Of a stretch of 64,000 nt of DNA, positions 44,753 through 53,769 are shown in pieces; positions within the stretch are counted from its first letter, which is position 1, and every line of letters starts with the position of its first letter. This DNA comes from Pseudoalteromonas sp. G4 (GTDB lineage: Bacteria; Pseudomonadota; Gammaproteobacteria; Enterobacterales; Alteromonadaceae). The DNA is taken from the NCBI RefSeq assembly GCF_028875915.1, contig NZ_JAPEHW010000005.1:1-64000 (forward strand), written 5' to 3'. Position numbers and translations under genes: made by a program. Under the pieces are notes generated by a model, which ran no database searches, was not told where the DNA came from, and was given only the letters and a program-made list of their open reading frames with translations.

Positions 44753-46066
44753 ATGAGCGCAATTAATAAAACACATGACGTAAACCTAAAGAGCTGGGTT
44801 GCGTCTGCAAATGTGAGCGGTACCGATTTTCCTATTCAAAATTTACCTTTTGCTGTTTTCCGTAGAGCAAATAGCAATGAAGAATTCCGTGGCGGTGTTG
44901 CCATTGGTGATTACGTTCTTGATTTAGACGCTGTCGTTGCATCAGGCGTGTTAACAGGCTTAGCACTTGAAGCAGCAACTGCGGCCAATGCTCCTGCTCT
45001 AAACGAGTTTATGGGTATGGGTAAAGCACATTGGTCAGCACTTCGTTTAGCATTAAGCGAAGCCTTAACTGAAGGTTCAGCTCACCAATCTGCTCTTGAA
45101 TCAGCGCTTGTAGCACAAACTGATGTTGAATACTCACTACCATGTCATATTGGTGATTACACTGATTTTTACACATCTATTTATCATGCAACGGCAGTAG
45201 GCAGTTTATTCCGTCCAGATAATCCATTATTACCAAACTACAAGTGGGTTCCGATTGGTTATCATGGTCGTGCATCATCAATTGGTGTGTCAGGCCAAAC
45301 ATTCCCACGTCCAAAAGGTCAAACAAAAGCACCTGATGCAGATGTACCCTCATTTGGCCCAGCAAAACGCATGGACTACGAATTAGAGCTTGGTATTTAC
45401 TTAGGCAAAGGCAATGAGCTAGGAGATGCTATTAGCATTACTGATGCAGAAGATCATGTATTTGGTTTTTGTCTCTTCAATGACTGGTCAGCACGTGATT
45501 TACAAGCATGGGAATACCAACCACTGGGTCCATTCCTTGCGAAAAACTTTGCATCAACAGTGTCACCTTGGATTGTAACGACTGAAGCACTTGCGCCATA
45601 CCGCACTCAGTGGCATCGCGATGCTAACGACCCGCAACCACTTGAGTATTTAGAATCAGCGCACAACCGTGAAGCAGGTGCATTTGATATTCAGATGGAT
45701 GTGTTACTTGAATCTGAAAAAATGCGTGTTGACGGCGTAGCTGCTAGCAAATTATCTGAGTCTAGCTTCAAACACAGCTACTGGACAGTTGCACAAATGG
45801 TTACGCACCACACAGTAAATGGTTGTAACTTTGTACCTGGCGATATGTTAGGTTCGGGCACCCAATCTGGCCCAGAGCATGAAGAAGCGGGTTCAATGCT
45901 TGAGCTATCACGGGGTGGCAAGGAAACCATCAAATTAAGTAACGGCGAAGAGCGTACTTTCTTAGAAGATGGCGACAAAGTGATTATGCGTGGTTGGTGT
46001 GAAGCTGACGGCTTTAACCGCATTGGTTTTGGTCGCGTAGAAGGCACTGTGCTACCTGCGAAATAA
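44753..46066 (+). CDS. fahA: fumarylacetoacetase
   Basis: This 437-residue enzyme performs the last step of tyrosine degradation, splitting fumarylacetoacetate to fumarate and acetoacetate. Signatures include DYTDFYTSIYHATAVGSLF, VPIGYHGRASSIGVSG, MDYELELGIYLGKGNEL and LFNDWSARDLQAWEY. The ATG at 44753 (ribosome site AAGGG) matches the family's N-terminus; the longer reading frame adds 15 unlikely residues. The intervening enzymes HmgA and MaiA are not in the window. Confidence 0.95.
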   Translation: MSAINKTHDVNLKSWVASANVSGTDFPIQNLPFAVFRRANSNEEFRGGVAIGDYVLDLDAVVASGVLTGLALEAATAANAPALNEFMGMGKAHWSALRLALSEALTEGSAHQSALESALVAQTDVEYSLPCHIGDYTDFYTSIYHATAVGSLFRPDNPLLPNYKWVPIGYHGRASSIGVSGQTFPRPKGQTKAPDADVPSFGPAKRMDYELELGIYLGKGNELGDAISITDAEDHVFGFCLFNDWSARDLQAWEYQPLGPFLAKNFASTVSPWIVTTEALAPYRTQWHRDANDPQPLEYLESAHNREAGAFDIQMDVLLESEKMRVDGVAASKLSESSFKHSYWTVAQMVTHHTVNGCNFVPGDMLGSGTQSGPEHEEAGSMLELSRGGKETIKLSNGEERTFLEDGDKVIMRGWCEADGFNRIGFGRVEGTVLPAK

Positions 46067-46239
46067 ACTCAAATGCATTTCATGGTGGCAAGCTAATTGC
46101 CACCATACTCCCACCCTTTAGTATGAATTACTAAATTTTTCTGGATTTTTCGATACATCTTGGTATCGTGTACCGGTTAACTTGCCTGCTCAAAAAATAA
46201 TAAATCAAGGCAGTATATTTAACTACATCGGTTGTCATA

Positions 46240-47490
46240 ATGTTAAAAGCACTTTTTCCAAATAAACAGTTATTGATCCGCCAAAATGGTGATGTGAAGT
46301 ACATTACATTACCTAGTTGGTTACAAATAAGCTTATTTGCTGTTGGTTTAACCGTATGTATTGTTGCTGGTGCTGCAAGCTACCAATATGTTGAACTTCA
46401 CAAAGTCATCACAGCACAAGATAAGATCATCGAGCAAAAGCAAACTGAGCTTGATGCCCTTCACCTTTCTTATCGAGAAAAACACAGCGAATTGTCCAAT
46501 CGAATTTCTCAGATTGATGAAAAGTCTCAAATAATGACTAATATGCTTGAGTCATTACCAGAAGCGCAACAAACAGAATTCCAGACAAAGCAAGAAGCCA
46601 CTAAACAAGAATCATCTAAAGATGACAAAGCTAAGTCTGCAGCGGACACTTCACCAAAACAAGAAAAAATAGCGCAAACTGAAACATCAGGGGCTGAGCC
46701 AGTTATCAGCCTGTCGGATGACGCCTCTGTTGAGAAAGAAACAGCAAACGGTGACCAGCAAAAACCGCAAACGACAAAGCCTAATACTGAAAACAAAAAG
46801 GCTGAAGAAGAAAGTATCGAAAGCGATATTGAAAAAGAGAATCAACAGTTAGATGCTCACTTTGCAATGCTTTCAGAGATTGTTAATACACGTACAACAA
46901 GCTTACTTAAAGCGCTTGATAAAGCGGGTGTAGATAAAGACTTTATAATGCAACTTGAGTTAAATACCAGCGCTCAAGGTGGTCCATTTAACGCCATTGA
47001 TACCTCGGTACTTACTGAAGAGCAGCAAGAATTATTAGATAAAATTGTCACTTTAAACCAACTAAGCAGCAATTTAGCATTGTTACCAACCTCACTGCCT
47101 GCAAAAGATTTTTATATATCAAGTGCGTATGGGCTGCGTACTGACCCTATCTCTAAACGCCGTGCAATGCACCGAGGTATTGATATGGCGGGTTGGCATA
47201 AAACTAAAATCTTCGCACCTGCAAATGGTGTAGTTAAGCGTGCTGGTCGCAATGGCGGCTTTGGCAACTTTATTGAAATAGAACATAAGAATGGATTCGT
47301 TACGCGTTACGGCCATTTAGCAAAGGTAAATGTGAAACGCGGGCAGCAGGTACAAAAAGACCAAGTTATCGGGCTAATGGGTAGCTCAGGACGCAGTACA
47401 AGCACCCATTTACATTACGAAATTTTACATAACAAAAAGTATATTAACCCGTTAAAACTAACTAAGGCATTTGAGAATGTTCTCCAATAA
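46240..47490 (+). CDS. membrane-anchored M23 peptidase with coiled coil and acidic linker
   Basis: This 416-residue protein has one membrane segment (about 27-48), a coiled-coil stretch (about 55-105), a low-complexity linker rich in Glu, Lys and Thr (about 110-210), another helical part, and a C-terminal M23 domain. Catalytic and zinc residues are intact: HRGIDMA, RYGHLAKV and THLHYEI. It should cut peptidoglycan cross-links in the periplasm. It overlaps the bactofilin gene by 14 bases. M23 peptidases next to bactofilins set cell shape in other bacteria, for example Helicobacter, so the two are likely partners. Confidence 0.92.
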   Translation: MLKALFPNKQLLIRQNGDVKYITLPSWLQISLFAVGLTVCIVAGAASYQYVELHKVITAQDKIIEQKQTELDALHLSYREKHSELSNRISQIDEKSQIMTNMLESLPEAQQTEFQTKQEATKQESSKDDKAKSAADTSPKQEKIAQTETSGAEPVISLSDDASVEKETANGDQQKPQTTKPNTENKKAEEESIESDIEKENQQLDAHFAMLSEIVNTRTTSLLKALDKAGVDKDFIMQLELNTSAQGGPFNAIDTSVLTEEQQELLDKIVTLNQLSSNLALLPTSLPAKDFYISSAYGLRTDPISKRRAMHRGIDMAGWHKTKIFAPANGVVKRAGRNGGFGNFIEIEHKNGFVTRYGHLAKVNVKRGQQVQKDQVIGLMGSSGRSTSTHLHYEILHNKKYINPLKLTKAFENVLQ

Positions 47491-47863
47491 GAAAAAAAGC
47501 CCTTTCCCTTCTATTATCTCCTCAGACGTTGAAATCACCGGGCAAATTAATAACGCAGGCACCATTCAACTTGAAGGTTGTATCAATGGTGAAGTAAATG
47601 TTCAAAGTTTAACTATCGGCAGTGATGGTCGTGTTGAAGGCGATATAAACGCCCAAGAAGTGATAGTAAAAGGCACAGTTAAAGGCACAATTAAAGCCAA
47701 AAAGGTCGTATTAGAGCAATCTGCAACGGTTGTTGGCGATATCTTCCATGACACTATCAGCATTCAAGAAGGTGCTTCAATTCAAGGCTCGATGACACAA
47801 ACAGCGAAGCCGGCGGCACCTGTATCAGAAAAAGAAAATAAAAAAGAAAAGAAACCTGCTTAA
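47477..47863 (+). CDS. bactofilin
   Basis: This 128-residue polymer-forming cytoskeletal protein has the central beta-helix repeats (EITGQINNAGTIQLEG, VEGDINAQEVIVKGTVKG) flanked by short disordered ends, the C-terminus being Lys-rich. Bactofilins form filaments at the membrane and position cell-wall enzymes. The ATG at 47477 is chosen over an in-frame TTG six bases earlier. It overlaps the M23 gene and abuts the cyclophilin gene. Confidence 0.92.
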   Translation: MFSNKKKSPFPSIISSDVEITGQINNAGTIQLEGCINGEVNVQSLTIGSDGRVEGDINAQEVIVKGTVKGTIKAKKVVLEQSATVVGDIFHDTISIQEGASIQGSMTQTAKPAAPVSEKENKKEKKPA

Positions 47864-48511
47864 ATGAAAATGTTACGTAATACACTGTTATCCGTTACAA
47901 CCGCTCTATTTTTATCGGCGTGTTGGTTTCAAGACCCAGCGATTAAACAAGTTGAAAAGTTTATCACTGAGCAAAAAGTCGATAAACATGATGAAAAATG
48001 GCGCACTAAACTGACCATTCCACCAAAGTTAACATTCGCAGAAGATGCAACATATTACTGGGTGTTACAAACAACCCTTGGTGAAATGAAATTTGAACTG
48101 TTTCATAAGACAGCTCCAATGCATGCGTCGAGCACAATTTACTTAACCACGCTTGGTTTTTACGATTCACTTACCTTTCACCGTGTAATCAATGACTTTA
48201 TGGCACAAGGTGGCGACCCTCTTGGCAATGGTCAGGGTTTTCCTGGTTATCGTTACGCAGGTGAATTTGAGCCTCTCGTACCACATGACCAAAAAGGCCT
48301 GTTAAGTATGGCCAATGCAGGCCCTAATACTGACGGCAGCCAATTTTTTATTACTTTTCGCCCAACACCTCACTTAAATGGCAGACATACTGTGTTTGGT
48401 AAACTTGTAAGTGATGAAAAGGTGCTTGATTTATTTAATGAAAACGGTAGCCGTGGTGGCAAACCAAAGCAACAATTGGTGATTCAATCTGCCAAAATTA
48501 TTGTTGAGTAG
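47864..48511 (+). CDS. lipoprotein peptidyl-prolyl isomerase, cyclophilin type
   Basis: This 215-residue lipoprotein has lipobox LSAC at about 17-20 and a cyclophilin domain: LTFHRVINDFMAQGGDP, MANAGPNTDGSQFFITF and HLNGRHTVFGK. It should assist folding of envelope proteins. Most bacterial cyclophilins are soluble, so lipidation is a variant. It starts directly after the bactofilin stop (TAAATG), so the three genes form an operon. Confidence 0.9.
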   Translation: MKMLRNTLLSVTTALFLSACWFQDPAIKQVEKFITEQKVDKHDEKWRTKLTIPPKLTFAEDATYYWVLQTTLGEMKFELFHKTAPMHASSTIYLTTLGFYDSLTFHRVINDFMAQGGDPLGNGQGFPGYRYAGEFEPLVPHDQKGLLSMANAGPNTDGSQFFITFRPTPHLNGRHTVFGKLVSDEKVLDLFNENGSRGGKPKQQLVIQSAKIIVE

Positions 48512-48522
48512 AAGCCTTTATG

Positions 48523-48551
48523 CCAAGCCTTAGCTATCGCGCTAGGCTTGG
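48523..48551 (+). terminator. hairpin after cyclophilin gene
   Basis: The arms ccaagccttagc and gctaggcttgg pair with one bulge. There is no T run, so it is a weak or Rho-assisted terminator at best. Confidence 0.45.
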
Positions 48552-48604
48552 ATCTTCCCAGCATAACGTATACAATTCCTGCCCCTGAAAATTGTGTTGT
48601 GATT

Positions 48605-49762
48605 ATGCTAAAACTCGCCCTTGTACTGCTTGTAATCTTTTGCCCTTTAGCAATCGATCTTTATTTACCTGCCATGCCGCAGATGGCATCCGAGCTAAAT
48701 AGCTCAATTACCCATATTCAAACAAGCATCACTGTTTTTATGTTGTGTGTTGGTTTAGCCCAATTAATTTTAGGGCCACTAAGTGATCGCTTTGGCCGCA
48801 GAAAAATCGCTATTTTTGGCGTTTTAACGTATTTATTAGGCGCTCTGTGCGCTGCCTTTGCTGAAACAGTGACAGTACTTATATTCGCGCGGATAATTCA
48901 AGGCATTGGCGCAGCTGCAACATTTGTAAGTACCTTTGCTCTGGTTCGTGATAACTATAATGCCAATAAAAGCGCGCAAGTAATCTCTTATTTAAATGGT
49001 ATTGTGTGCTTTATCCCCGCTTTAGCGCCGATTTTAGGTGCATGGTTAACCTTGCAATTTGGCTGGCAAAGTAATTTTTACTTTTTAGCTGGTTTTGCCC
49101 TTATAGGCCTTGCCGTGCTGGTATTTGCAATTCCAAAACGCGCACCTGAGAGCCACACAGATAAAGCTGAAAAAAGCGTGTCTTACTGGCAAATTTTTAC
49201 GCACCCAACTTTTCTTTTTAATGCCACTATTTGTATGTTGGCTATGGGTGCAATTTTGGCGTTTGTAGCACAAGCGCCAAACTATTTAATTAATCAACAC
49301 GGGCTCAGTGAACAGCGTTTTACCTTTTGGTTCAGCATCAATGCCACTGTCAGTATTATTGCCAGTTTTCTTGCTCCACAATTAATTAAACGTGCAACAT
49401 CACTTGCGCTAATGTGTGGTTTAATATTGATGGTCATGGCTGCAAGTTTAGTGGTGGTGTTTCAGCTAACATTTGCTAATGTAGCTAGCTTTATGTGTGC
49501 GATATTTATTGGTTCCGTGGGGTTTTCATTTACCATGGGTGCAGCAGCTGGCAACGCGCTCGCGCCATTTAAACAGCATGCGGGTAAAGCATCAGCATTA
49601 CTCGGTATGATGCAAATGAGTGGTGCGGGGCTAATAGTTAGTCTAACTCAATATCTGCCACTTGCTATCCCGTATATTATTGCATTACACCTGTTAAGTG
49701 TTTTACCGTTTTTAATTAACTTAAAACAGTTTGAAAACACTCCAATTCCTTCATATAACTAA
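48605..49762 (+). CDS. Bcr/CflA-type multidrug efflux MFS transporter
   Basis: This 385-residue inner-membrane drug/proton antiporter has twelve hydrophobic segments. It resembles Bcr/CflA from the start (PLAIDLYLPAMPQMASEL), with motif A GPLSDRFGRRKIAIFG and motif C-like glycines in PALAPILGAWL. The upstream TTG start at 48548 lies in a hairpin and is unlikely; ATG 48605 gives the family's usual N-terminus. Nine bases separate it from the LysE-family gene. Confidence 0.9.
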   Translation: MLKLALVLLVIFCPLAIDLYLPAMPQMASELNSSITHIQTSITVFMLCVGLAQLILGPLSDRFGRRKIAIFGVLTYLLGALCAAFAETVTVLIFARIIQGIGAAATFVSTFALVRDNYNANKSAQVISYLNGIVCFIPALAPILGAWLTLQFGWQSNFYFLAGFALIGLAVLVFAIPKRAPESHTDKAEKSVSYWQIFTHPTFLFNATICMLAMGAILAFVAQAPNYLINQHGLSEQRFTFWFSINATVSIIASFLAPQLIKRATSLALMCGLILMVMAASLVVVFQLTFANVASFMCAIFIGSVGFSFTMGAAAGNALAPFKQHAGKASALLGMMQMSGAGLIVSLTQYLPLAIPYIIALHLLSVLPFLINLKQFENTPIPSYN

Positions 49763-49770
49763 TAAAAATC

Positions 49771-50406
49771 ATGATTAACTTTGAATCTCTTTTATCATTT
49801 ATTACCCTCAGTTTTTTGTTGGCAGTTTCACCGGGGCCATCTAACGCGTTTTTAATGGCGCAAACGTTTGCAAAAGGCAAAGTCGCAGGAATGCAAACGG
49901 CATTTGGTTTTGCCGCGGCGGGGGTTGTTCACACAATACTGGCTGTTGCAGGGCTGAGCGTAATATTAAAAACATCTGAGCTTGCATACCAAGCAGTACT
50001 TTGGCTAGGTGCTTTGTATCTTATTTACCTTGGCGTAACCAGTATTATTGATAGTCTACGTCAACCAGAGGTTATTCACTGTGAACTATCAGGTAAAAAA
50101 GAAAAGAACATTTTTGTTCAAGCAATGCTTACTGAGATTTTTAATCCGAAAGTTGCCTTATTTTTTCTCGCGTTTATTCCCCAATTTGCTGATAGCACAT
50201 TAGCTACACCAGTGTGGTTACAGTTACTGATATTTGGATTGCTCTACCCTATTTTGGCATTTCCTATTGATGTATTTTATGTAAAAAGTGGAAACAAGAT
50301 TGCAGGCTATTTCAAACATCACCCAAGTGCACAACAATGGATTGACCGTATTGCCGGTGGTATTTTTATTTTATTAGGGTTACGCTTGGTGCTCGAAGTA
50401 TTTTAA
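49771..50406 (+). CDS. LysE/RhtB family amino-acid exporter
   Basis: This 211-residue inner-membrane exporter of the RhtB/LysE type has about six hydrophobic segments. The signature SPGPSNAFLMAQTFAKGK near residue 20 and ILTEIFNPKVALFFLAF-type motif (here MLTEIFNPKVALFFLAFI) are clear. The substrate is unknown; relatives export homoserine, threonine or leucine. It is closely spaced with the preceding MFS gene and with mgsA (11 bases). Confidence 0.9.
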   Translation: MINFESLLSFITLSFLLAVSPGPSNAFLMAQTFAKGKVAGMQTAFGFAAAGVVHTILAVAGLSVILKTSELAYQAVLWLGALYLIYLGVTSIIDSLRQPEVIHCELSGKKEKNIFVQAMLTEIFNPKVALFFLAFIPQFADSTLATPVWLQLLIFGLLYPILAFPIDVFYVKSGNKIAGYFKHHPSAQQWIDRIAGGIFILLGLRLVLEVF

Positions 50407-50417
50407 GGTGTTAACAA

Positions 50418-50876
50418 ATGGACCAAATTATCACTGCAATTCCTGCTAAAAAAAGCATCGCATTAGTCGCTCATGATGGTAAAAAAGCAGCCTTAGGCGC
50501 TTGGTGTGAAAAGCATAAAAACATTCTTGCAGAGCATAATTTATATGGTACCGGCACTACAGGCCACCTCATTGAGAAAACTACCGGGCTGCAAGTAGAA
50601 AAATTATTGAGCGGCCCTATGGGTGGTGATCAACAACTTGGGGCAAAAATCGCCGAACATGAAGTAAATCTGCTGATATTCTTTTGGGATCCTTTAGCCT
50701 CTCAGCCTCACGACCCTGACGTGAAAGCACTTTTAAGACTAGCTGCCGTTTGGAACATTCCGGTCGCTTGTAACGAAGCAACAGCTGATATGCTGATAGC
50801 CAGTCAGATGATGTCTGAGAAAATAAATCGCACAATTCCAGATTATCATAACTACCTTGCTAATCGATTGGACTAA
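50418..50876 (+). CDS. mgsA: methylglyoxal synthase
   Basis: This 152-residue cytoplasmic enzyme converts dihydroxyacetone phosphate to methylglyoxal and phosphate, a bypass of lower glycolysis under phosphate stress. Motifs include [38 protein letters not shown] (catalytic Asp) and [21 protein letters not shown] Shine-Dalgarno-like AAGGTG precedes the ATG. It is the last gene of the MFS-LysE-mgsA run and ends three bases before the convergent ligE. Confidence 0.96.
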   Translation: MDQIITAIPAKKSIALVAHDGKKAALGAWCEKHKNILAEHNLYGTGTTGHLIEKTTGLQVEKLLSGPMGGDQQLGAKIAEHEVNLLIFFWDPLASQPHDPDVKALLRLAAVWNIPVACNEATADMLIASQMMSEKINRTIPDYHNYLANRLD

Positions 50877-50879
50877 GTT

Positions 50880-51701
50880 TTACTCTTCTTTTCTTTGGCG
50901 TAAAAATCTCGCAAATCGTGGTTTACCATATTTGGTAAACCCGTTGTAGCGATAAGTGACCTTGCTGCCAATAGCAGGAGGTGTACTTCTCAGTTGATCA
51001 GAAAGACCACTTCCGAGTTTTAGTTTATCACCATTTTCAAGCTCAATAATTAAAGCACCAACGAGCCCTTTATACTTTCCTTTACCCGCGCTATAGCCAA
51101 CAACTACACCTTCGGCATCCTGATGTGGCTTATATTTCAGTAAATTAGCGCTTCGTCCAACGCTAAACAGGGCATTTTTTGCGTGCAGCATTACCCCCTC
51201 TGCGCCTTCATCTAAACGTGTTTGATAAAATTGCGCTAATTGGTCATCTGTTGAAAATTGAAATTGCTCGATGGCAACAAGGTATGCTGATTTGCTCTCG
51301 CTGATGATTGAACGGTAGTTTTGATATCGTTTTATAAAAGGATTTGAAGTGTCTGGCATATCAAATACAAAGAATTTTATATTCTGCCATGCCTCTTGAT
51401 TTGCCTTGTGATCTAACACTGTACTGGCTATAAATTCAAAATCGTTATGTTTGCTCCAAAGCTCGCCATCAAGCCAAGTATCTGGCCAATGCTCAGTAAA
51501 CCAACTCGGAGCGTTAATTTGCTTACCATTACGTGTTACAAGCTGTTTGTTACGCCAAATTGCTCTTACCCCATCTAGTTTTTCACTGACCAAGTAATTA
51601 GCGACACTTTGCTGCTGGTAACTGTTTGCCAGTTGTACTTCCATTGCAAAGACAATGCGATAACAACATAAAGAAAAGAATATTAGGGATTTGAGAGCCA
51701 T
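50880..51701 (-). CDS. ligE: secreted ATP-dependent DNA ligase (Lig E type)
   Basis: This 273-residue minimal ATP-dependent DNA ligase has an N-terminal signal peptide, so it should act in the periplasm. The adenylation motif is EKLDGVRA (catalytic Lys), followed by LDGELW, FFVFDMP, AEGVMLH and LKYKP, covering motifs I, III, IV and V. A C-terminal OB domain follows. The ATG at 51701 is chosen over 51704 because AAGGAGG lies five bases upstream of it. Lig E proteins are suspected to act on DNA outside the cytoplasm, for example during uptake or in biofilm. Confidence 0.92.
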   Translation of the reverse strand: MALKSLIFFSLCCYRIVFAMEVQLANSYQQQSVANYLVSEKLDGVRAIWRNKQLVTRNGKQINAPSWFTEHWPDTWLDGELWSKHNDFEFIASTVLDHKANQEAWQNIKFFVFDMPDTSNPFIKRYQNYRSIISESKSAYLVAIEQFQFSTDDQLAQFYQTRLDEGAEGVMLHAKNALFSVGRSANLLKYKPHQDAEGVVVGYSAGKGKYKGLVGALIIELENGDKLKLGSGLSDQLRSTPPAIGSKVTYRYNGFTKYGKPRFARFLRQRKEE

Positions 51702-51749
51702 CATTTCCTCCTTGAAATTTTACTGGCTCTTATAAGTGTATCGGATTAT

Positions 51750-52406
51750 TTAAAGTTTGCTGGCAATAAGCGTCTTAACTGCCATTAAATCGTTGCAGCA
51801 TTCGTCTACATGAGAAAAATCCGCAGAGATACTGTATTTGTTAGGAACCACCACAGTAAATAACCCAGCAGCTTTAGCGCTCGTTGAGCCTGTAACTGTA
51901 TCTTCAATAGCAAGGCCTGTTTCAGCTGTTAAAGCAAAGTGAGTAATGGCTGATAAATAAGGCTCAGGATGTGGTTTTGGCAATTCAACATCATCACGGG
52001 TATAAATCACATCAAAAAACGGTGTTAAGTTATGCCCTGATAAAATTGCAGACGCTTCGGCTTTTGCACTACCTGTTACTAATGCCAGTTTTAAGCCTTG
52101 CTTTTTACACCATGTGAGTAAGTCTTTTGCACCTGCCAATAAGTCTGGTAACTGTGATTTCGAAATATCAGAAAAAACCACATGCTTAAGATTGGCAAGT
52201 GCACTTGGGGCAATGTCTAAGCCATGTTCGCGAACAATTACTTTGGCAGCTTCTAGTGTTGGTTTGCCTGCAAATTGCTGGCAAAATTCATCTTCACAAA
52301 ACATTAAGCCAAACTCACTAAGCACTTTGTTCCAGCTAACTGCATGTAAGTGCTCTGAATCAACCAAAGTGCCGTCTAAGTCAAAATAAATTGCTCGCAA
52401 AGACAT
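51750..52406 (-). CDS. HAD-family phosphatase, beta-phosphoglucomutase-like
   Basis: This 218-residue HAD hydrolase has motif I FDLDGTLVDSE, motif II LVTGS, Lys in ELPKPHPEPY and motif III EDTVTG. The small helical cap typical of beta-phosphoglucomutase relatives is present. The substrate is probably a sugar phosphate. It directly follows the 99-residue gene (its start is next to that stop). Confidence 0.88.
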   Translation of the reverse strand: MSLRAIYFDLDGTLVDSEHLHAVSWNKVLSEFGLMFCEDEFCQQFAGKPTLEAAKVIVREHGLDIAPSALANLKHVVFSDISKSQLPDLLAGAKDLLTWCKKQGLKLALVTGSAKAEASAILSGHNLTPFFDVIYTRDDVELPKPHPEPYLSAITHFALTAETGLAIEDTVTGSTSAKAAGLFTVVVPNKYSISADFSHVDECCNDLMAVKTLIASKL

Positions 52407-52706
52407 TTAGTTTTGCTCTTGTAATGATTCTGGAACAGGCGATGATGCTAAATCACCACTTTCTACTTCCACTAATTCATAACCACGGGCTAACCTTTTT
52501 ACTGTCAGCACTGGTTTTTCTAACGCTTGTTTTTGGCGTTCAATATCTTGCGCTAAGCCTTCAAGGGTTGTACCGAATGACCCCTCAGCAGTTTCAGACC
52601 AATTTACTGCTTTACCATTAATGTTATATTCAACAACATGTACTTGAAATAATGTACCTTCATCACTTGGACATTCAATTACACGATAATTCCAAAACGC
52701 AGACAT
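52407..52706 (-). CDS. conserved small protein of unknown function
   Basis: This 99-residue protein is probably cytoplasmic. It opens MSAFWNYRVIECPSDEGTLF and has QVHVVEYNINGKAVNWSE, then a helix with EGLAQDIERQKQALEKPVL. Similar short proteins with WNYRVI and a C-terminal helix occur widely, but none that I know has a defined function. Its stop abuts the HAD phosphatase start, so the two are co-transcribed. Spacing to the divergent frameshifted gene is 144 bases. Confidence 0.75.
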   Translation of the reverse strand: MSAFWNYRVIECPSDEGTLFQVHVVEYNINGKAVNWSETAEGSFGTTLEGLAQDIERQKQALEKPVLTVKRLARGYELVEVESGDLASSPVPESLQEQN

Positions 52707-52850
52707 AGCTTTCTCCTCTTTATAAGCGCGCAGACTTTAGCATATTTTAAATAAATATAAAGTAGTCGAAAACTGGCTATCGACAAAACTTGCATAATTA
52801 TTCTTAAGCTGGTAGTATAGTGCATAACTAAGCAGTTTTGTGTGTAGAAT

Positions 52851-53697
52851 ATGTGGTTGCAAAGATTTTTAGTATTGCTTTTTTCAGTTGTAAGCTTCGT
52901 GGTAAAAAGCGAAGTCAATGTTCCAAACCTTATCAATGTCCCGGTTTTAATTGCAGAAGATGTTAAACTTCACCTCGAGCGTTTAAGCAAACAAACCAAT
53001 ATTCTCACTCTTAACGATTTTTCAAATTTACCGCAAGGGCGTGACTTAGTTGATGTTATCTTACTTAATCAGGCGCGTCTTAGAGTATTTCGACAATTCT
53101 GTTTATGGTCGTAATATCGATCTTCTCAATAGTGGTAAATTTGCTATGAGCGCTGATACCTTATGGTTGTCTGACATAAATGCCCATCCAGAGTCATTGC
53201 TTGCCAGCAAAGCAGTTATCAATAAAGGTGACTACGATGTTGGTTTATACACCTCTAAAAACAATGACAAAGCACTTAAAGCACAAACCACCGATGATAT
53301 TTCAAGGCTTACCGCAATTTCAAATCGTTTTTGGACAGCAGACTGGCACACAATCAATCAGTTAAAACCAAACAAATTGGCACATATAGAATCGTTTCCA
53401 AATATGAAAAGATTAGTGAAAAGTGAGATTGCCGATTACACCTTGCTTCACTTTAGGGTAAGCGAAAGTGATTTAAGCTATGAAGAGATGTTGCCTATTC
53501 CAAATATAAAGGCTGTGTTATGGGATAGTCGCCACTATGCAATTTCGACCCACTTTCCAAACCATCAACGTATCGCCAAAGCGATTAACGCTGGGTTAAA
53601 ACAGTTACACCAACAAAATAAAATTGAAACAGCCTATCAATCTGTTGGCATAAATCATCCGCTTACAGCTGATTGGAAAGTACTTAATGCAAATTGA
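52851..53697 (+). pseudogene. periplasmic solute-binding-like protein, frameshifted
   Basis: Two overlapping frames encode one protein. The first (from 52851) gives a signal peptide and reads through GRDLVDVILLNQARL; the second continues with EYFDNSVYGRNIDLL to 53697. Skipping one base near 53082 (CTT-a-GAG) joins them into about 281 residues. The product resembles periplasmic substrate-binding proteins but has no clear ligand signature. It is either a true inactivating insertion, a sequencing error or, less likely, programmed frameshifting; no slippery heptamer is evident. A possible promoter TTGCAT-N17-TAGTAT lies upstream. Confidence 0.8.
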
Positions 53698-53723
53698 GCT
53701 AAAAGTCTATTTAGCTTAAAAAC

Positions 53724-53749
53724 AAAAGCCCATCAAATGATGGGCTTTT
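53724..53749. terminator. bidirectional terminator
   Basis: A 12-bp stem (aaaagcccatca / tgatgggctttt) with a two-base loop lies between the frameshifted gene and the convergent TonB receptor. Confidence 0.9.
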
Positions 53750-53769
53750 TGTTTTGTTGTAAAGTATTC

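Noticed and set aside
48548-48604. Extended N-terminus of the MFS transporter
   Set aside because: The TTG start lies in a hairpin arm and the added residues do not match the family.
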